Shown: one piece after another, positions 51,807 to 59,702 of the stretch
Layout of the letters: each line of letters opens with the position of its first letter
Numbering within the stretch: position 1 is the first letter of the stretch
Assembly (NCBI RefSeq): GCF_006442815.1
Contig: NZ_VFVL01000012.1
Coordinates: 1-64,000, forward strand
Origin: Mesorhizobium sp. B2-4-3
GTDB lineage: Bacteria > Pseudomonadota > Alphaproteobacteria > Rhizobiales > Rhizobiaceae
DNA: 64,000 nucleotides
Direction of reading: 5' to 3'
The notes under the pieces: generated by a model
Databases searched by the model: none
What the model was told of the DNA's origin: nothing
The model's input: only the letters and a program-made list of their open reading frames with translations
Position numbers and translations under genes: made by a program

Positions 51807-52351
51807 CGTGCCTGCCAGTCCTCACGCGCCAGCCTGTACAAGACATGGCGTTTGAGATGCGGATGGGTGTCGGGGACGCTCGGATGGTCGAAATCGCCGC
51901 CTGGATCGGCTCGCATACCGAGCCGGTTCATGACGGCGATGGAGCGATGGTTTTCGGCGACGGCGAAGGAGACAATCTCCTCCAGCCTCAACGTTTCGAA
52001 GCCGAAGGCGAGCCAGGCTTCAGATGCCTCGGTGACATAACCCTTGCCCCAGAATTCCGGCGCCAGCCGCCAGCCGATCTCGATCGTGCCGTCCGGTAGC
52101 GATGGCACATCATCCGTATCCAGGAGACCGACGAAGCCGATGCATTCGCCGGTCGCGGCGATTTCGGCCGCGGCGAAGCCGTAGTCATCCTCCTCGATCC
52201 AGCCGCGGAATTCGTTCATCTTGGCGTCCGCCGCGGCACGGTCGCGGCGGAACGGGAAGAATTCCATCACGCGCTCGTCCGAATTGATGCGATGGAAAAG
52301 CTCGCGGTCGCGATCCTCCCAGTTGCGCAGGATCAGGCGCTCGGTTCGCAT
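51788..52351 (-). CDS. GNAT-family N-acetyltransferase (RimJ/RimL type)
   Basis: 187 aa: MRTERLILRNWEDRDRELFH at the N-terminus and the acetyl-CoA loop region WRLAPEFWGKGYVTEASEAW with LGMRADPGGDF place it in the RimJ/RimL-like GNAT group, which acetylates protein N-termini or small molecules. The substrate is unknown. It begins 5 bp after the serB stop on the same strand, so the two are co-transcribed. The final codon lies in the degP terminator stem. Confidence 0.88.
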   Translation of the reverse strand: MRTERLILRNWEDRDRELFHRINSDERVMEFFPFRRDRAAADAKMNEFRGWIEEDDYGFAAAEIAATGECIGFVGLLDTDDVPSLPDGTIEIGWRLAPEFWGKGYVTEASEAWLAFGFETLRLEEIVSFAVAENHRSIAVMNRLGMRADPGGDFDHPSVPDTHPHLKRHVLYRLAREDWQARKRAAR

Positions 52352-52356
52352 GGGTC

Positions 52357-53244
52357 TCACTCGACGAACTCCTCCCGGCGGTAGCCCTGGAGATAGAGCA
52401 GCGCGGTCAGATCGCCATGATCGATGCGGATACGGGCCTGCTCCGCCACCGCCGGCTTGGCGTGAAGCGCGATGCCGGTGCCGGCAAGACGGATCATATC
52501 GAGGTCGTTGGCGCCGTCGCCGACCGCGATGGCGTCCTCTGTCGTCAGTCCGAGCCTCTTCGCGATATCGAGCAGCGCTTCGGCCTTGGCGGCGCGGCCG
52601 AGGATCGGCTCGGCCACCATGCCGGTGAATACGCCGTCCTTCTCGATCAGGCGGTTGGCGCGGTTTTCCTGGAAGCCCAGCATGGCGGCGATGCGGCTGG
52701 TGAAGACGTCGAAGCCGCCGGAGACCAGCGCCGTCCAGGCGCCGTTGGCGCGCATCGTGCGCACCAGCGCGCGGCCGCCGGAGGCGAGCGTCAGCCGGTT
52801 GGCGATGATGCGGTCGACCACGGCTGTATCGAGGCCTTTCAGCAAGGCGACGCGTTCGCGCAAGGCGGGCTCGAAGGCGATCTCGCCATTCATCGAGCGC
52901 GCGGTGATCGCCGCCACATGATCCTTGACGCCGATCTCGTCGGCGAGCTCGTCGATGCATTCCTGGTCGATCATGGTCGAATCCATATCGGCGAGCAGGA
53001 TCTTCTTGCGCCTGCCCTCGGCCGGCTGGACGATGACGTCGACCGGCTCGGAAGCCAATGCGGCGCGCAGATTGGCGGTCATTTCGCCGATATCGGGCGT
53101 CCGCGGCAAAACGAGATCGCAGGCAATGTCCTCGGCCAGCCAATCAACGGCGCTTGCGCCGGCGGCCCGCAAGGCCATATTCGCAAGCGAGGCCGGCACG
53201 GCGCGGGCTTCTGGACGGGACACTAAAGTGGCGATCAGCGGCAT
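52357..53244 (-). CDS. serB: Phosphoserine phosphatase
   Basis: 295 aa. The HAD domain has DMDSTMIDQECIDELADEIG (nucleophile Asp in DxDST), SGGFDVFTSRIA and GDGANDLDMIRLAG. The N-terminal 80 residues are an ACT-like domain. It dephosphorylates phosphoserine, the last step of serine synthesis. ATG 53244 aligns with the family start. The 5' end overlaps the divergent miaA start by 17 bp. Confidence 0.94.
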   Translation of the reverse strand: MPLIATLVSRPEARAVPASLANMALRAAGASAVDWLAEDIACDLVLPRTPDIGEMTANLRAALASEPVDVIVQPAEGRRKKILLADMDSTMIDQECIDELADEIGVKDHVAAITARSMNGEIAFEPALRERVALLKGLDTAVVDRIIANRLTLASGGRALVRTMRANGAWTALVSGGFDVFTSRIAAMLGFQENRANRLIEKDGVFTGMVAEPILGRAAKAEALLDIAKRLGLTTEDAIAVGDGANDLDMIRLAGTGIALHAKPAVAEQARIRIDHGDLTALLYLQGYRREEFVE

Positions 53245-54178
53245 CGAACATTCCGGCAGGCAGGCGGGCGAAGGCCGCGTCAAGAACGCGATCCTGATAG
53301 CCGGGCCGACAGCCAGCGGCAAGTCGGCGCTGGCGCTCGATCTCGCCGAACGCGGTGGCGGGGTCATCGTCAACACCGATTCCATGCAGGGCTATTCGGT
53401 GCTCGATGTCCTGACGGCGCGGCCGAGCGCCGCCGAAATGGCACGCGTTCCGCATTTCCTTTACGGCCATGTCCATCCCTCGACGGCCTATTCCACCGGC
53501 GCCTGGCTGCGCGACGTGACGAGGCTGATAGAAGACGGCGTGCTGTCGGGCCGTCCGGTCGTTTTCGTCGGCGGCACCGGGCTCTACTTCCGCGCGCTGG
53601 CCGAAGGCATCTCGGACATGCCGGACATTCCGGCGGCCGTCCGTGAGCGCTGGCGCTACGAGCTCAAGGAACAAGGGGCCGAAAGGCTGCATCGCCTGCT
53701 GATGCGTGAGGATTCGACTGTCGCCATGCAGCTCAAGCCGACCGACGGCCAGCGTATCGTGCGGGCACTCGAGGTGCTCGACGCTTCGGGGCGCTCGATC
53801 CTGGAATGGCAGGCGGCGCGCGGCCGGCCGCTGATCGATTGCGACAGCGCGCGCTTCCTGGTCGTCGAGCCGGACCGGCAGCAACTGGTGCGGCGCATCG
53901 AGGCGCGTTTCGACCAGATGCTCGACAAGGGCGCGCTCGACGAAGTGCGCCGGCTCATCGCGCTCGGCCTCGATCCGGACCTGCCGGCGATGAAAGCGAT
54001 CGGCGTGCGGGAACTGCAGGCGGCGGTGGCCGGACAATTAGATTTTCCCGAAGCGATCGAACGCGCCAAGATCGCGACCCGGCAGTATGCCAAGCGCCAG
54101 TCGACCTGGTTCAGGCACCAACTGGGCGCGGAGTGGCGCAGGCTCCGGCCGGGCAACGAACCGGCGCTCCCGGACTGA
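53228..54178 (+). CDS. miaA: tRNA dimethylallyltransferase
   Basis: 316 aa: P-loop LIAGPTASGKSALALDLAER (about residues 20-39), NTDSMQGYSVLDVLTARPSA, GGTGLYFRALAEG, and QYAKRQSTWFRHQ near the C-terminus. It adds dimethylallyl to A37 of tRNAs reading U-starting codons. I choose GTG 53228, the only start codon between the serB region and the P-loop; it overlaps the divergent serB start, and the ribosome site is poor, so the start is uncertain. Confidence 0.92.
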   Translation: MAISGIEHSGRQAGEGRVKNAILIAGPTASGKSALALDLAERGGGVIVNTDSMQGYSVLDVLTARPSAAEMARVPHFLYGHVHPSTAYSTGAWLRDVTRLIEDGVLSGRPVVFVGGTGLYFRALAEGISDMPDIPAAVRERWRYELKEQGAERLHRLLMREDSTVAMQLKPTDGQRIVRALEVLDASGRSILEWQAARGRPLIDCDSARFLVVEPDRQQLVRRIEARFDQMLDKGALDEVRRLIALGLDPDLPAMKAIGVRELQAAVAGQLDFPEAIERAKIATRQYAKRQSTWFRHQLGAEWRRLRPGNEPALPD

Positions 54179-54303
54179 CGAAAAGCTTTTTCAATCAGCA
54201 CTTTAAAATCCCTGGCTCTAATTCTCGCCAAGGTTGTCCGGGTTAACTGTCCGTAAGGTCCGCCATGCCATAACCTCAAGGGTTGCAGTGCCGCGGGGAG
54301 TAG

Positions 54304-55095
54304 ATGCGTTTCCATAAGGCGGAATCCGCATTCTTTGTCTTTATTTTCGTGATCCTGGCCGCGGGCCTGGTGACCTTCCACGCCTATGGCCAATTGCAGG
54401 ACATCGCCGCCGACCTCGATACCGCATCGCGCGTCGACAAAATCGTCTATCTCAACAAATTGCTGTTCGTCACCGGGGCGCTGCTGGCGACCGCGCTGTT
54501 CTTCGGCACCTTCTTCATCTACCCGCTGATCCGCGGCCAGGTGCGGGAAGAGGGCAAGCTCAGGGCGATGACGGTCTCGCTCAGCGCCCGTTCGCAGACG
54601 TTTGAGCAGGCGGCGCTCACCGACAGTCTTACCGGAATGCAGAACCGCCGCTATTTCGACGATGCGCTGCGCGAATATCTGCACGAGTTTCGCCGCATCG
54701 ACAGGCCGGTCGGACTGATGATCCTCGATCTCGATCATTTCAAACAGGTCAACGACACGCATGGCCATGACGTCGGCGACGAGGTGTTGAGGGCCGTCGC
54801 CACGTGTCTGAGGGGCATGACGCGCTATCACGATGTGGTGGCGCGGCTGGGCGGCGAGGAGTTTGCCGTCGTCACCCCCAACATGGATGTCGAATTGCTC
54901 GCCAGGTTTGCCGAACGCATCCGCAAGGCGGTCGCCAACATGTCGATCATGTCGGGCAATGTGCGGCTGAAGGTCACCACCAGCGTTGGCCTTGCCGTCT
55001 GGGACCACAAGGAGAGCGCGGAGGATTTCTACCGCCGCGCCGACCGCCAGCTCTATGAGGCGAAGAAGCAAGGCCGCAATCGCGTCTGCGCCTAA
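54304..55095 (+). CDS. Membrane-anchored GGDEF diguanylate cyclase
   Basis: 263 aa. Two transmembrane helices (residues 9-28 and 55-78) frame a short periplasmic loop; the GGDEF domain follows a short linker: LTDSLTGMQNRRYFDDAL, ILDLDHFKQVNDTHGHDVGD and the active-site RLGGEEFAVV. An RxxD inhibitory site (RYHD) lies five residues before GGEEF, so c-di-GMP feedback inhibition is expected. GGGGAG precedes the ATG. It stands alone, with a repeat element after the stop. Confidence 0.93.
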   Translation: MRFHKAESAFFVFIFVILAAGLVTFHAYGQLQDIAADLDTASRVDKIVYLNKLLFVTGALLATALFFGTFFIYPLIRGQVREEGKLRAMTVSLSARSQTFEQAALTDSLTGMQNRRYFDDALREYLHEFRRIDRPVGLMILDLDHFKQVNDTHGHDVGDEVLRAVATCLRGMTRYHDVVARLGGEEFAVVTPNMDVELLARFAERIRKAVANMSIMSGNVRLKVTTSVGLAVWDHKESAEDFYRRADRQLYEAKKQGRNRVCA

Positions 55096-55107
55096 AATCT
55101 CATCATC

Positions 55108-55224
55108 AAATTCGTGAGGCTGGCCGCCTGGAGCCGCTGTCTGCACTTCCGGTGCTCACGGACCTTATGTCCGCTCCGCTCCGGTTCTCGACAGCGACTC
55201 CATTCGACTCAGCCTGACGAATTT
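55108..55224. repeat. Inverted-end repeat element, third family member
   Basis: AAATTCGTGAGGCTGGCC at the left (55108) and GACTCAGCCTGACGAATTT at the right (to 55224) are inverted. The core CACGGACCTTATGTCCGCTC is flanked by CTTCCGGTG and CTCCGCTCCGGTTCTCG exactly as in the 23109 copy. Between two convergent genes (GGDEF and HerA-like). Confidence 0.85.
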
Positions 55225-55268
55225 CCTGACGAGATTTACCCGTTCTCGCCGACCTCGGAAACGGAGCC

Positions 55269-57104
55269 TCAGTCGTTCAGCGGGCGCATGCCGAAGGTCG
55301 AGGGCTTCAGGCCGTAGCGAGTGTCGAAGTCGTCGTCGGGCTGGACGCGGGAAGCGGCGTTGGCCGGCTTCTTGTAGTCCGGGTCGCCGGCCTGGCGGGT
55401 CGAGTCCACGGTCTCGGCGAAAGCCATGGACTGCTGCGGCTTCGGCACGTTGCGAAGCCGCTCGACGATCATGGCCAGATCGACGTCGCTGCCATCCACG
55501 GAGGGCTCGACCTGCTCGCCTTTCGCGGTGCCGGGGATGAATTGTTGCGGCAGCTTCTCGAATTTCAGCCGCATGGTCGTCGCCACGCCTTCGCCGAAAG
55601 CGATGGCTTCCCGCTGGCCCATGGAGGACAGGAAAGCCAGCGTCGAGGCCGAGGAGTCGGCGATCGCCGAGCGGATGATCGCCTGGTCCTGCTCGTTGGC
55701 GAGGCGCATGGCGAAAAAGGTCGAGCATTGCGACAGGATGGTCGGGTCGAGCTCGCCCGGGCGCTGGGTGACGACGCCGAGATAGCAGCCATATTTGCGG
55801 CCTTCCTTGGCGATACGCGACAGCGCGTGGCGGGTCGGCGCGAAGCCGAGGCGCGGATCGGCCGGCATATAACGGTGGGCTTCCTCGCAAAGCAGGAGCA
55901 GCCTCAGCCGGCCCTCGCTCCACAAGGCCAGGTCGAAGGCCAGGCGCGCCAGCACCGAGCAAACCGAATTGACGACTTCCGAAGGCATGCCCGCCATCTC
56001 GAAGCAAGTGACCGGGCGGCCATGGCTCGGAACGCGGAAAATATTGCCGATCGTTTCGTGGATCGTGTCCTCGATCAGCCGCGAATTGAACATGAAGCGG
56101 TAGCGCGGATCGGCGGCGGCCGATTCGATGCGCGTCTTCAGCGATTTCAGAGTCGGGCGGTCGTTCTTGCTTTCAAGCATGCCCATGCGCTCGTCGATCT
56201 GCTTGATGAGATCGGCGACGCGGTACGGCACCGGCGTGTCCGCCGTCAGCGCGTCGCTGCCGCGCCTGACATAGGTGCCGGAATTCGGGTTGCGGTAGAG
56301 GTTCTTGGCGGCCGGGATCAGGTCGCGCAGGACATCCACTTCCTCGGGCACCGTCTCGCGGCCGCGAAACAGCACTTCGGCGAACTCCTCCAGCCTGAAC
56401 ATCCAGAACGGCAGATCGAGCGTCTTGGAATCGACCTTGACGCAATATTCCGGGAGCGAGGCGGCGAACTCGTTGTGCGGGTCGAGGATGAGCACGCGCA
56501 GGTCCGGGCGTGCCTCGATCGTTTTGCGCAAGAGCAGCGAGACAGCCGTCGACTTGCCGACGCCGGTGGTGCCGACGATGGCGAAATGGCGCGCCAGCGT
56601 GTCGTCGATGGCGATGTTGGCATCGATCGATTCATCCTGAGACAACGTGCCGATGGTCACCGAATGGCGCCCGGCCAGATCGTAGACCGCCTGCAAGTCG
56701 CGGCTGCGGATGCTGTGAGCAATGGCGCCGATATGCGGATAGGTGGTGATGCCGCGGTCGAAGACCGGCTTGGCGCCAGGCTCGGCGCCGTCGCGCACCT
56801 CGCCGACCAGTTCGACGCTGACCTCGATCGGGTTCTGCCCTTCGTGGTTCCAGGCGCGATCCGATTTGCCGATGGCATAGACAAGGCCGACCGTTCGTGT
56901 CGAACCGAGATTGATGGAGATCATCTTACCGACGGTCCAAAGGCCGGTGACCGCGCCTTCGGGGTCGTCCGCATGGGCGCTGATGGTGGCGCGCGCGCCG
57001 TCGCATTGCACGACATTGCCCAGAATGCGCTTGTCGTTCTGCTGGATGTTGCGGCGTTCCTGCGAGGTCGGTTCCCCGACGGAGGCTTCGCGTTCAACAA
57101 ACAT
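55269..57104 (-). CDS. HerA-like ATPase (DUF87 ATP-binding protein)
   Basis: 611 aa. An N-terminal HAS-barrel-like region (MISINLGSTRTVGLVYAIGK) precedes a FtsK/HerA-type ATPase with Walker A GTTGVGKSTAVSLLLRK (about residues 181-197), LILDPHNEFA, Walker B LRLLLLCEEAHRYMPADPRL and GVVTQRPGELDPTILSQCST. HerA proteins translocate DNA, often with the nuclease NurA, which is not nearby; bacterial stand-alone versions are poorly understood. ATG 57104 has AGGG upstream. It diverges from the XRE gene. Confidence 0.88.
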   Translation of the reverse strand: MFVEREASVGEPTSQERRNIQQNDKRILGNVVQCDGARATISAHADDPEGAVTGLWTVGKMISINLGSTRTVGLVYAIGKSDRAWNHEGQNPIEVSVELVGEVRDGAEPGAKPVFDRGITTYPHIGAIAHSIRSRDLQAVYDLAGRHSVTIGTLSQDESIDANIAIDDTLARHFAIVGTTGVGKSTAVSLLLRKTIEARPDLRVLILDPHNEFAASLPEYCVKVDSKTLDLPFWMFRLEEFAEVLFRGRETVPEEVDVLRDLIPAAKNLYRNPNSGTYVRRGSDALTADTPVPYRVADLIKQIDERMGMLESKNDRPTLKSLKTRIESAAADPRYRFMFNSRLIEDTIHETIGNIFRVPSHGRPVTCFEMAGMPSEVVNSVCSVLARLAFDLALWSEGRLRLLLLCEEAHRYMPADPRLGFAPTRHALSRIAKEGRKYGCYLGVVTQRPGELDPTILSQCSTFFAMRLANEQDQAIIRSAIADSSASTLAFLSSMGQREAIAFGEGVATTMRLKFEKLPQQFIPGTAKGEQVEPSVDGSDVDLAMIVERLRNVPKPQQSMAFAETVDSTRQAGDPDYKKPANAASRVQPDDDFDTRYGLKPSTFGMRPLND

Positions 57105-57241
57105 AATGCCCTGGTCCCATTCCCCTGGAGCGGCAACCCTATCCAATCGGGGTTAAAGTCAGGTGAGGTCGAATGGTGTAGGCAGCGTTAAGCCAGCCGC
57201 GACAATTCGATCGAACAGCCTCTTCTCAGCGTGTGGAATTC

Positions 57242-57271
57242 CGATATATTGGACGAATGAATGATATATCG
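57242..57271. promoter_or_regulatory. Dyad spanning the XRE start codon
   Basis: CGATATAT (57242-57249) and ATATATCG (57264-57271) are perfect inverted repeats with a 14-bp spacer that contains the ribosome site and the ATG (57257). Binding there would block transcription or translation, so it is a candidate autoregulatory operator for the XRE protein. Confidence 0.55.
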
Positions 57272-57823
57272 AACGACATCAGTGCCACGATCGGCAGACG
57301 GATACGCTCCGAGAGGACGATGAGGGGCTGGTCGCTGGCCGAATTGGCCGAGCGCTCGGACGTTTCGAAAGCGATGCTGAGCGCCATCGAACGCGGTACG
57401 ACCAGTCCGACCGCGGCGCTTCTGGTGCGTATCGCGGCGGCCTTCGGCATGACGCTGTCGACGCTGATCGCACGGGCCGAGATGCAGGGCGGCGGCGTTT
57501 CGCGCAGGGACGAGCAACCGGTCTGGCAGGATCCGGCGACCGGCTACATCAGGCGGCATCTTTCGCCGGCATCGCAGATGCCGCTCGAGCTGATCAGGGT
57601 CAGCCTTCCGGCGGGCGCCAAGGTCAGCCTTCCGGCGTCATCCTATGCCTTCATCAAGCAGCAGATATGGCTGATCGAAGGACGGCTCGACTTCACCGAG
57701 GGCGATTTGGTGCACAGGCTCGAGCCCGGCGACTGCCTGGCGCTGGGGGCGCCCTCGGATTGTGTCTTCCATGCTCCCGGGCCGGATGCGGCTGAGTATC
57801 TCGTGGCGCTGGTCAGGGACTGA
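57257..57823 (+). CDS. XRE-family regulator with C-terminal cupin domain
   Basis: 188 aa. The HTH_3 domain is IGRRIRSERTMRGWSLAELA then ERSDVSKAMLSAIERG (about residues 12-50); the rest is a cupin (LIEGRLDFTEGDLVHRLEPG, APSDCVFHAPG) that should sense a small molecule. Such proteins often regulate amine or amino-acid metabolism. ATG 57257 is preceded by a short-spaced GGACGA. It is followed 5 bp later by a small orphan gene and then a GNAT gene on the same strand, which it may control. Confidence 0.9.
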   Translation: MNDISNDISATIGRRIRSERTMRGWSLAELAERSDVSKAMLSAIERGTTSPTAALLVRIAAAFGMTLSTLIARAEMQGGGVSRRDEQPVWQDPATGYIRRHLSPASQMPLELIRVSLPAGAKVSLPASSYAFIKQQIWLIEGRLDFTEGDLVHRLEPGDCLALGAPSDCVFHAPGPDAAEYLVALVRD

Positions 57824-57828
57824 CCCCG

Positions 57829-58137
57829 ATGTCTCGCCGGCCAAAACGCTCGCATAATGGCGGGCCGCCGCTCGATGACTATGACGGCCCGCCCTGGGGC
57901 AAGGGCGATGCCTACATCTTCCTCGCCTGGCGCGCCGCTCACGACAAGGCCTGGAAGGCGCCGAGCCACGCCGTCATGCTGATGCGGCTGGAACGGGCCG
58001 AGCGGCTCGGGCTGACCTATGAGGAATATACGCTCGAGATCCTGGAGCGCGGGCGCCATCTCAGCGAGGAAGACGCCGACCGTATCGCCGAAATCAGGCG
58101 GGCGCGGCCACGCAAACGGATCCGCCATTTCGAATGA
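57829..58137 (+). CDS. Small hypothetical protein, 102 aa
   Basis: The product begins MSRRPKRSHNGGPPLDDYDG and has an Arg/Lys-rich C-terminus (RRARPRKRIRHFE). The Trp- and Ala-rich middle (FLAWRAAHDKAWKAPSHAVM) looks helical. I do not recognise the family, although the NGGPPLDD start is common in small rhizobial proteins. It lies 5 bp after the XRE gene, probably in one operon. Confidence 0.7.
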   Translation: MSRRPKRSHNGGPPLDDYDGPPWGKGDAYIFLAWRAAHDKAWKAPSHAVMLMRLERAERLGLTYEEYTLEILERGRHLSEEDADRIAEIRRARPRKRIRHFE

Positions 58138-58174
58138 CCTGTCCCCGATGCCTCATCACCTGGAGAGCACCAGC

Positions 58175-58783
58175 ATGAACTCCCTTGAAATCCGGACCTT
58201 GACCGATGATGCGGCGACCATCGCGATGCTCACCGATCTCTTGATCGAAACGGTTGCCGCCGGTGGATCGGTGAGCTTCATGCATCCATTGTCGCCGGCG
58301 GCAGCGCGGGATTTCTGGCGCATGTCGCTTGCCACGGCCGCGCGCGGCGACAGGGCGGTGCTGGGCGCATGGCGGGGCGGGGCGCTTGCCGGCACCGTCA
58401 CGCTGCTGCTCGACTTCCCGCCCAATCAACCGCACCGCGCCGAGATCGCGAAGCTGATGACCGGCCGCGACCATCGCGGCAAAGGCGTCGCGACCGGCCT
58501 GATGCGGGCAGCGGAGAAATTGGCCGTCGAGAAAGGTCGTACGCTGCTGGTGCTGGACACGGCGAGCGAAGAGGGCGCGGCCGGGCTTTATCAGAAACTG
58601 GGTTTCACCTTGGCCGGTGAGATCCCCGATTTTGCGCTGAAGCCGCATGGCGGTCTGACCGGCACCCTTATCTACTGGAAGCGGATCGGAGCAGCGGCCG
58701 ACGCGCTATCCCGAAATCCTGGCGATGCGCGACAGAAGCCAGCGGCGAAAATCCTGCTCGGCGCCGGACAGTCGCGACGATGA
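58175..58783 (+). CDS. GNAT-family N-acetyltransferase
   Basis: 202 aa. The acetyl-CoA motif is AEIAKLMTGRDHRGKGVATG then LMRAAEKLAVEKGRTLLVLDT (about residues 90-128), followed by GAAGLYQKLGFTLAGEIPDF. GGAGAG 8 nt before ATG 58175 sets the start; ATG 58148 is a possible alternative. The last 26 codons (58706-58783) overlap the end of the LysR gene on the other strand. The substrate is unknown. Confidence 0.88.
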   Translation: MNSLEIRTLTDDAATIAMLTDLLIETVAAGGSVSFMHPLSPAAARDFWRMSLATAARGDRAVLGAWRGGALAGTVTLLLDFPPNQPHRAEIAKLMTGRDHRGKGVATGLMRAAEKLAVEKGRTLLVLDTASEEGAAGLYQKLGFTLAGEIPDFALKPHGGLTGTLIYWKRIGAAADALSRNPGDARQKPAAKILLGAGQSRR

Positions 58784-59590
58784 CGGCCTTGTTAGGAAGT
58801 GGCCCGACGGGCTCGAAAGCTCGAAATCCGAAAGCCTGACGAGAGTATTGTCTCTGAGCGCGGCGTCGACCAAAGGCCGGGAGCCGAGCAGCGCTCCGGC
58901 GCCCGTCTTCGCCGCTTCCAAGGCGGCGACGAAACTGTCGAAGCGATGCGAGCGTCGGGAATGGCCGGCAAGCCCCGCGGCGGCAAACCATTCCGCCCAC
59001 ATCTCGCGCGCGCCGGCCACCAGGAGAAGCGGCAACGACGTCCAATCGCCACCGAGGGCGAGTGTTGAAGCCGCGACCGGGACAAGCCGCTCGACGGTCA
59101 ACCGGTCGGCTTCGCGCCCGGGAAAGGATCCGTTGCCGAAGCGTATGTCGAGCGCCGAGCCCGGCTGGTCGTAATCGGTCGGCCGATGGATGGTCACCAG
59201 ATCGAGCCTGACCCGCGGCAGCGCCTTTGCCAAGTCGGGAAGAGCCGGTACCAGCACCAGCAGGGCGAAGGAAATGGGAACGCGGATGCTGACGGTCTGC
59301 ACGGCGCGCGGCTCGAACAGCTCGTTGGTGCTGTTGCCGATGGTCGCGAATGCCGACTGGATGTGGGGGAGGTAGGCCGCGCCTTCCGGCGACAGCGCCA
59401 CGCCGCGCGCCAGGCGCGCGAACAATCGCGCCTTGAGCCGCTCTTCCAGGAAACGGATGTGCTGGCTGACCGCGGCCTGGGTGAGCCCGAGCTCGGCGGC
59501 CGCGGCGGTAAAATTCGACAGGCGGGCGGCGGCCTCGAAACTGCGCAGCCAGGCGAGCGGAGGCATCGTGTCGAAAGCTTTTCCAGCCAT
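58706..59590 (-). CDS. LysR-family transcriptional regulator
   Basis: 294 aa: the LysR HTH is PPLAWLRSFEAAARLSNFTA then AAAELGLTQAAVSQHIRFLE (residues 10-49), with a GcvA-like effector domain. It diverges from the tmpA-tmpB-like pair across 112 bp containing a perfect AT-rich dyad, so it probably activates those genes in response to a phosphonate or intermediate (an inference). ATG 59590 is taken; MPPL eight codons later is possible. The C-terminus overlaps the GNAT gene by 78 bp. Confidence 0.88.
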   Translation of the reverse strand: MAGKAFDTMPPLAWLRSFEAAARLSNFTAAAAELGLTQAAVSQHIRFLEERLKARLFARLARGVALSPEGAAYLPHIQSAFATIGNSTNELFEPRAVQTVSIRVPISFALLVLVPALPDLAKALPRVRLDLVTIHRPTDYDQPGSALDIRFGNGSFPGREADRLTVERLVPVAASTLALGGDWTSLPLLLVAGAREMWAEWFAAAGLAGHSRRSHRFDSFVAALEAAKTGAGALLGSRPLVDAALRDNTLVRLSDFELSSPSGHFLTRPSSSRLSGAEQDFRRWLLSRIARISG

Positions 59591-59620
59591 CAAAAATTTA
59601 GCGTCATTACCCACAAAACG

Positions 59621-59634
59621 ATAATTTGAATTAT
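59621..59634. promoter_or_regulatory. AT-rich dyad in the LysR/tmpA promoter region
   Basis: ATAATT-TG-AATTAT (59621-59634) is a perfect inverted repeat 31 bp from the LysR start and 69 bp before the tmpA-like start, a usual place for a LysR binding site. It does not exactly fit T-N11-A, so this is only a candidate. Confidence 0.4.
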
Positions 59635-59702
59635 GCCTTCGATGAAGCCACCATGCAATCCGTGCCCGCAGCGGCGGGTAGGAGGATGGGAGCTTTCGGG
59701 GT

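Noticed and set aside
55542..57191. Long open frame antisense to the HerA-like gene
   Set aside because: The sense strand shows intact Walker motifs; the antisense product is Arg/Ala/Asp-rich with no domain.
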